Assembly: GCA_944389145.1 (NCBI GenBank)
Contig: CALXLH010000028.1
Location: 16,544 to 80,543 of the forward strand
DNA from: an uncultured Spirochaetaceae bacterium
GTDB taxonomy: Bacteria > Spirochaetota > Spirochaetia > Sphaerochaetales > Sphaerochaetaceae
DNA length: 64,000 nt
Direction: 5' to 3'
Shown here: piece by piece, positions 60,309 through 64,000 of the stretch
Numbering within the stretch: the stretch's first letter is position 1
Layout: every line of letters starts with the position of its first letter
The notes under the pieces: generated by a model
The model's database searches: none
What the model saw: only the letters and a program-made list of their open reading frames with translations
Told to the model about the DNA's origin: nothing
Made by a program: the position numbers and the translations under genes

Positions 60309-61070
60309 TCACAGCCTCACGCCGTCAGCCTCGGCCTGCCAGTACTCTCCTGTGTCGATATCCATGACGGTAAGAGGCCCCTTCCCTGATCCCGCACCTG
60401 TATCGATGGCATGGAGGTGGTAGCGCCTTGAGATGAACGGCACGCACTCCGGCCTTATCTGGGTATGCCCTATAAAGACCTTGCGGGAAGTATCCAGCGG
60501 CCCCACCCTATGCTCAGGAATCCTGCCTTCGCAGATGATCCCGGCATCGTTCATCGCTGAGAAAAGATAGCTTCTGTCCCATAGCAGGGGTTCCAGGCGG
60601 CCTCTCTCCGGAGAGAGAAGGAGCGGGACCGTACGGTCATCATGGCTTATATCCACAAGGGCCTCCTCGTCGTATCCTGATGGTATCCCTCCATGGACAA
60701 CGATGAGGTCATCCTCGATGCGCACGACGGGGAATGACAGGAACCATGCCATCATCCTGGCCTTCTCCTCATGATCCACCGCCTCAAGCTTCCTCACGGT
60801 ATCATCGCCTCCATCCCAGCCATACCAGGCCGGATCCGGCGTTCCAGTGGAGAGGTATGCCTCAAGCCAGGCGTCATGATTGCCAAGGACAGGACGGAAG
60901 TCAGGGAGCCCCATCAGGAAGCGTATAGTCTCCAAAGGCCTCCCTCCCCTGTCACAGAGATCACCTACGGAATAGAGCGTATCGGATGACGGATCGAAGG
61001 ATGCCTCATCAAGCACCCTCCTGAGCATATCGTAATGGGCGTGGATATCACCGATGATCAACCGTCTCAT
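60309..61070 (-). CDS. Metallophosphoesterase (bacterial Ser/Thr phosphatase-like)
   Basis: A 253-residue calcineurin-like phosphoesterase. The five metal/phosphate motifs are in order: GDIHAHYD, GDLCDRGG, LGNHDAW, VVHGGIP and GHTQIRP. It resembles PrpA/PrpB-type and ApaH-like phosphatases; substrate is unknown. ATG 61070 is preferred over 61088, and TATCAT at 61077-61082 on the minus strand ends 6 bases before it without a ribosome-binding site. Confidence 0.88.
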   Translation of the reverse strand: MRRLIIGDIHAHYDMLRRVLDEASFDPSSDTLYSVGDLCDRGGRPLETIRFLMGLPDFRPVLGNHDAWLEAYLSTGTPDPAWYGWDGGDDTVRKLEAVDHEEKARMMAWFLSFPVVRIEDDLIVVHGGIPSGYDEEALVDISHDDRTVPLLLSPERGRLEPLLWDRSYLFSAMNDAGIICEGRIPEHRVGPLDTSRKVFIGHTQIRPECVPFISRRYHLHAIDTGAGSGKGPLTVMDIDTGEYWQAEADGVRL

Positions 61071-61107
61071 GGGCCGATGATACAGCAAAAGCGATCGATG
61101 AAGAAGC

Positions 61108-61131
61108 GAGGCTGCCCCCTAGGACAGCCTC
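61108..61131 (-). terminator. Terminator-like hairpin after ygeY
   Basis: On the minus strand GAGGCTG and CAGCCTC form a 7-bp stem around a 10-base loop, 23 bases past the ygeY stop. The following GCTTCTTC is a poor U-run. Confidence 0.5.
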
Positions 61132-61153
61132 AGTTGGTTGTATCGGTCTACCC

Positions 61154-62374
61154 TTACTCTGTCTTTCCTTCAAGAGAGTATGGGAGCATCGCATAGAACT
61201 TGGAGCAGATCACAAGATCCTCCACCCTGTTGATCTCATTAGGCGCGTGTGCCTGTGCCTCGTCACCAGGGCCGAAGCCGATGGCCGGGATCTTGTGCCG
61301 TCCCGTCGTGGCGACAAGGTTGGTGCTGAATGTCCACTTGTCAACGACAGGCCTCTTGCCGAAGAGGGCCTCATAATCCCTGATTCCGGCCTGTACGAGC
61401 TCTGCCTTCTCATCCAGCTTCCATGTCGGGAAGTAGAGCTCCTGAGAGTACTTCTTCCCAGTCCAGGCAATCTTATCGTAATCAGGCATCTCGACAACGA
61501 TCTCTGACTCCGGATCCCCCGTGGCCTCGGAGACATACTTCTTCACCTGGCTTATCGCGAGGTCAGCATCCTCTCCCCAGGTGAGGCGGCGGTCGCAATA
61601 GAGCATCGCATAGTCAGGAACGGCGCACTGGGACGGTCCCTTGACGTCGATCTGAGACACAGTGATCGTTCCCTTGCCGAGGAAGTTGTCATCATCGGGC
61701 TGGAGATCGTTATTGAGCTTCTCGATGGCGAGAGCGGCACGTGCAGCCTTATATGCCGCAGAGACGCCGCGCTCCGGCGCAGAGCCATGGCAGGAGATGC
61801 CGCGAAGGATGACACGGATCTCCATCCTTCCACGGTGACCCCTGTACAGGCGGCAGGAAGTAGGCTCGGTGGAGACGATCATATCGGGCTTGAAGCCCTC
61901 CTCCTCGATCAGGTACTTCCAGCACATGCCATCACAGTCCTCTTCCATTACCGTGAACGTGAAGTAAACCGTATACTCGCCGCCATAGCCAAGCTCCTTG
62001 AGGATACGGCCGGCTGTTATCATGGAAGCGGCTCCGCCCTTCTGGTCAGAGGCGCCTCTTCCCTTAACGAGTCCATCCTCGATGGCACCCGCGAACGGAT
62101 CGAATGTCCAGTTCTCGATGTTACCGACCTCTACCGTGTCGATATGAGCATCGAAGGCAAGCTTCTTAGGACCGTTTCCGACACGGCCTATGACAGATCC
62201 GAGCCCGTCGATACGGACCTCATCGAATCCAGCCTCCTCGCAGAGCTTCACGAGAAGATGGCAGACATCCTCTTCCTTCGAGCTGTAGCTCTTCGTCTGA
62301 ACGAGCTTCGAAAGGTTCGTGGCCGTATAATCCCTATACTTCTCGGCCAGCTCAATGATCTTATCCTGTATCAT
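61154..62374 (-). CDS. ygeY: YgeY family M20 metallohydrolase, selenium/purine-linked
   Basis: A 406-residue M20-type amidohydrolase/peptidase. Metal ligands are visible: His in AFDAHIDTVEVG, Asp in GRGASDQKGG, Glu pair in TVMEEDCDG, Glu/His in STEPT and a late His in AQAHAPNE. YgeY is a core member of selenium-dependent purine and anaerobic urate clusters and is predicted to hydrolyse a ring-opened intermediate. ATG 62374 has AAGGAG 5 bases upstream; a GTG two codons earlier is less likely. It follows ssnA by 9 bases. Confidence 0.93.
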   Translation of the reverse strand: MIQDKIIELAEKYRDYTATNLSKLVQTKSYSSKEEDVCHLLVKLCEEAGFDEVRIDGLGSVIGRVGNGPKKLAFDAHIDTVEVGNIENWTFDPFAGAIEDGLVKGRGASDQKGGAASMITAGRILKELGYGGEYTVYFTFTVMEEDCDGMCWKYLIEEEGFKPDMIVSTEPTSCRLYRGHRGRMEIRVILRGISCHGSAPERGVSAAYKAARAALAIEKLNNDLQPDDDNFLGKGTITVSQIDVKGPSQCAVPDYAMLYCDRRLTWGEDADLAISQVKKYVSEATGDPESEIVVEMPDYDKIAWTGKKYSQELYFPTWKLDEKAELVQAGIRDYEALFGKRPVVDKWTFSTNLVATTGRHKIPAIGFGPGDEAQAHAPNEINRVEDLVICSKFYAMLPYSLEGKTE

Positions 62375-62383
62375 AATCACTCC

Positions 62384-63730
62384 TTATGCCTTGATCTTAT
62401 CTGCCTTGTCCCAGACCCGCCTTGCCACGCGGCATGCCTCCTGATAGATCTTGGGCGCATCGACCATGGTGAACTTCCTTTCATGGTAAGCGAGGCGTCC
62501 GTTGATGATCGTGCTTTCAACCGCATTGGACGAGATTCCCCACACGAAGTGCGTGGCGGCGTTCTCCCTTACCAGCGGCGTCGGCGCGTTGTAGCCGAGG
62601 ATCACGAGATCGGCCTTGTAGCCCTTCTCTATCCGCCCCCATCTGCCACGTCCGCGGAAGACGGACTCCAGAAGCCTGTTGCCGCGGCTGAGCGCCGTGA
62701 GGAAATCAGCAGGCCACCATGCGCCGCCTTCATCCTTATGCTTGAAGAAGGCGAGCTTCAGCTCCTCGAACATATTGCCGCCGCAGCCATCCGTGCCTAT
62801 CACGAGCTTCTTCACATCAGGTATGCGCGATGTATACCCGACATGATTATTCATATTCGAACGCGCGTTATGGGCAAGGAAGCACCCTCTCTCATTGATA
62901 AGCCCTATCTCCGTACCCGAAAGATGGACCCCATGGACAAGGAGGGTGTTATCGCGAAGGAGCGAGAACCTGTCAAGGCGTGCCGCTATATCCTCGCCAT
63001 GCCAATGGTGGGAGCTTACGCTATCGTACTTATCCTCAGCCACGTGCAGATGCATTCCGCGTCCGGTCTCATCGATGGCCTCCCTCATCAGCGAAAGCGC
63101 GTCATCGGGAAGCGTGAACGGCGCATGGCCTCCTATCATTGCTTCGCAGAGGACATCCTCGCCTGCTTCGATGCGGGAATCCACCTCCCTTGCAAAGCGG
63201 ACATTCTCCGCAACCCCTTCCTCGACCTCCTTCATGCCGCCATTGCGGTCAGTCACCTCATAGCAGGTGGCACCACGGATGCCAGCCTCCTCCATGCCCC
63301 TGGCAATAGAGGAAAGCGACCCCTCTATGAAGCAGGGCGAGGCATGATGATCTATCGCGGTGGTCGTGCCTGCCGCGATCGCATCAAGGGAACAGATAAG
63401 GGAGGAATAGTAGCAGGCCTCCTCGTCAAGGGCCCTATCCAGCCTCCACCACCATTCCTTCAGGACCTGGATGAAATCGGTCTGGGGCCCTGCGGAAATC
63501 AGCATGCCGCGGGAGAGCCCTGAATAGTAATGATGATGGGCACAGACATTGCCTGGAATCAGCGTCCGTCCAGTACCATCGATCACGGTAGGGGCAGAGA
63601 CGCCTTCCGCGGCCCCTTTGCCTACACGCTCGATCTCCGAGCCTGTGATAATGACATCGACTCCCTCTTCGATATCGAATGGAGGCTCTGTCTGCATCAC
63701 GCGGATATTCCTGATTATGATATCAGCCAT
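62384..63730 (-). CDS. ssnA: Putative aminohydrolase SsnA
   Basis: A 448-residue amidohydrolase-superfamily protein. The metal site is formed by NVCAHHHYYSGL (His-x-His), LHVAED, VHGVHLSG and IGTDGCGGNMFEEL. It matches SsnA, linked to selenium and purine metabolism, which is expected to deaminate or open a purine-derived ring. It begins one base after the ygfK stop and precedes ygeY: a compact ygfK-ssnA-ygeY unit. Confidence 0.93.
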   Translation of the reverse strand: MADIIIRNIRVMQTEPPFDIEEGVDVIITGSEIERVGKGAAEGVSAPTVIDGTGRTLIPGNVCAHHHYYSGLSRGMLISAGPQTDFIQVLKEWWWRLDRALDEEACYYSSLICSLDAIAAGTTTAIDHHASPCFIEGSLSSIARGMEEAGIRGATCYEVTDRNGGMKEVEEGVAENVRFAREVDSRIEAGEDVLCEAMIGGHAPFTLPDDALSLMREAIDETGRGMHLHVAEDKYDSVSSHHWHGEDIAARLDRFSLLRDNTLLVHGVHLSGTEIGLINERGCFLAHNARSNMNNHVGYTSRIPDVKKLVIGTDGCGGNMFEELKLAFFKHKDEGGAWWPADFLTALSRGNRLLESVFRGRGRWGRIEKGYKADLVILGYNAPTPLVRENAATHFVWGISSNAVESTIINGRLAYHERKFTMVDAPKIYQEACRVARRVWDKADKIKA

Positions 63731-63731
63731 A

Positions 63732-64000
63732 TCACTCCTCCACGCTGCCGAGAAGATATGAGTAGGAGATCAGCACCGTCTCGATCATCGCCTTGATATC
63801 CTCCGGCACCTCAGCCTCAACCTCGCCTTCGCGGCTTATCCTTCCTTCTATGACCTTTCCCTCAAGCCTGATGAGAAGCTCATCGTTCTCCACATAGAAT
63901 CCGCTGTTGCCGCTCTCCTGGAAATCCTCACGGAGCGAGAAGAGCGTGAACTTATCCTTGTATGGCCTGCCTTCATGAGGACAGAACGTAGCGCAGTTGC
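63732..64000 (-). CDS. ygfK: YgfK C-terminus (putative selenate reductase/Fe-S oxidoreductase subunit), cut by window end
   Basis: The last 89 codons including the stop are visible; the frame stays open to the window end, so the start is outside. The segment NCATFCPHEGRPYKDKF, followed by a beta-rich tail and SYLLGSVEE, is the C-terminal signature of YgfK, a large flavin/Fe-S protein related to glutamate synthase small subunits. It is a core gene of the urate/purine cluster; E. coli YgfK is annotated as a putative selenate reductase subunit. The cysteines belong to a ferredoxin-type cluster. It is one base upstream of ssnA. Confidence 0.88.
   Translation of the reverse strand, partial: NCATFCPHEGRPYKDKFTLFSLREDFQESGNSGFYVENDELLIRLEGKVIEGRISREGEVEAEVPEDIKAMIETVLISYSYLLGSVEE

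Noticed and set aside
61787..63523. A 578-codon open frame on the plus strand.
   Set aside because: It is fully antisense to ssnA and ygeY, whose motifs and ribosome-binding sites are clear; its translation shows no recognisable domain.

Overview
The window reads as chromosomal DNA of an anaerobic, probably host-associated spirochaete (Sphaerochaeta/Treponema-like). This placement is an inference. It rests on the Cys/Ala-Gly-Gly type export signal of the LivJ binding protein, the gap-pgk-tpiA-secG order, small YbjN and YesL-like proteins, oxygen-sensitive metabolism (radical SAM, 4Fe-4S flavoprotein, molybdenum hydroxylases, YgfK) and the absence of respiratory genes. No rRNA, tRNA, CRISPR array, transposase or phage gene was recognised. 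Genes are packed tightly: most operon neighbours overlap by 1-25 bases and several convergent pairs meet with no gap.

Layout. 1-2.6 kb: a redox/ADP-ribosylation operon (Rrf2 regulator, PNPOx-ferredoxin flavoprotein, zinc macrodomain hydrolase, SirTM-class sirtuin). 2.6-12.6 kb (minus): housekeeping genes for purine salvage, methionine aminopeptidase, NusB, SurA-like chaperone, SecG, lower glycolysis (tpiA, pgk, gap), a GH13 glucan hydrolase and adk. 12.7-21.9 kb: a lipoprotein, RNase HI, parvulin, CYTH protein, argG with a structured upstream region, trmL, proC, serS and pncB. 21.9-25.3 kb (minus): proA-proB plus a glycosyltransferase-like protein. 25.4-33.9 kb: AraC regulator, XdhC-YqeB fusion, YqeC, CDF metal exporter, HigA-like protein, and a ModE-like regulator heading a FecCD-type ABC importer with an embedded methyltransferase. 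34-39.3 kb: AAA/DUF4143 ATPase, YgeW with a small Nif11-like gene upstream, and the complete AmmeMemoRadiSam trio. 39.3-44.2 kb (minus): a Liv-type amino acid ABC importer. 44.4-49 kb: selenium supply (SelD, DUF3343, YedF, YedE on minus; divergent cysteine-desulfurase-like protein and a domain-swapped XdhC on plus). 49.2-51.1 kb: DUF2075 helicase. 51.3-58.9 kb (minus): two molybdenum hydroxylases (XdhD/YgfM and a three-subunit XdhABC) and NfeD. 59-61 kb: small accessory genes. 61.2-64 kb (minus): ygfK (cut by the window end), ssnA, ygeY.

The unifying theme is a selenium-dependent molybdenum hydroxylase and anaerobic purine/urate programme. It spans metal uptake (ModE-FecCD importer), labile selenium delivery (SelD, YedE, YedF, DUF3343, desulfurase), cofactor maturation (XdhC, YqeB, YqeC), the hydroxylases themselves, and the downstream YgeW/YgeY/SsnA/YgfK enzymes. 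Orthologues of many of these form one cluster in Escherichia coli (ygeW to xdhD) and recur in the urate-degrading cluster of gut anaerobes. Here they are scattered in several blocks over about 38 kb, interleaved with unrelated genes. A second theme is transcriptional: about ten first-in-operon genes lack a Shine-Dalgarno sequence and carry a -10-like hexamer 5-8 bases before the start codon, which suggests leaderless mRNAs.
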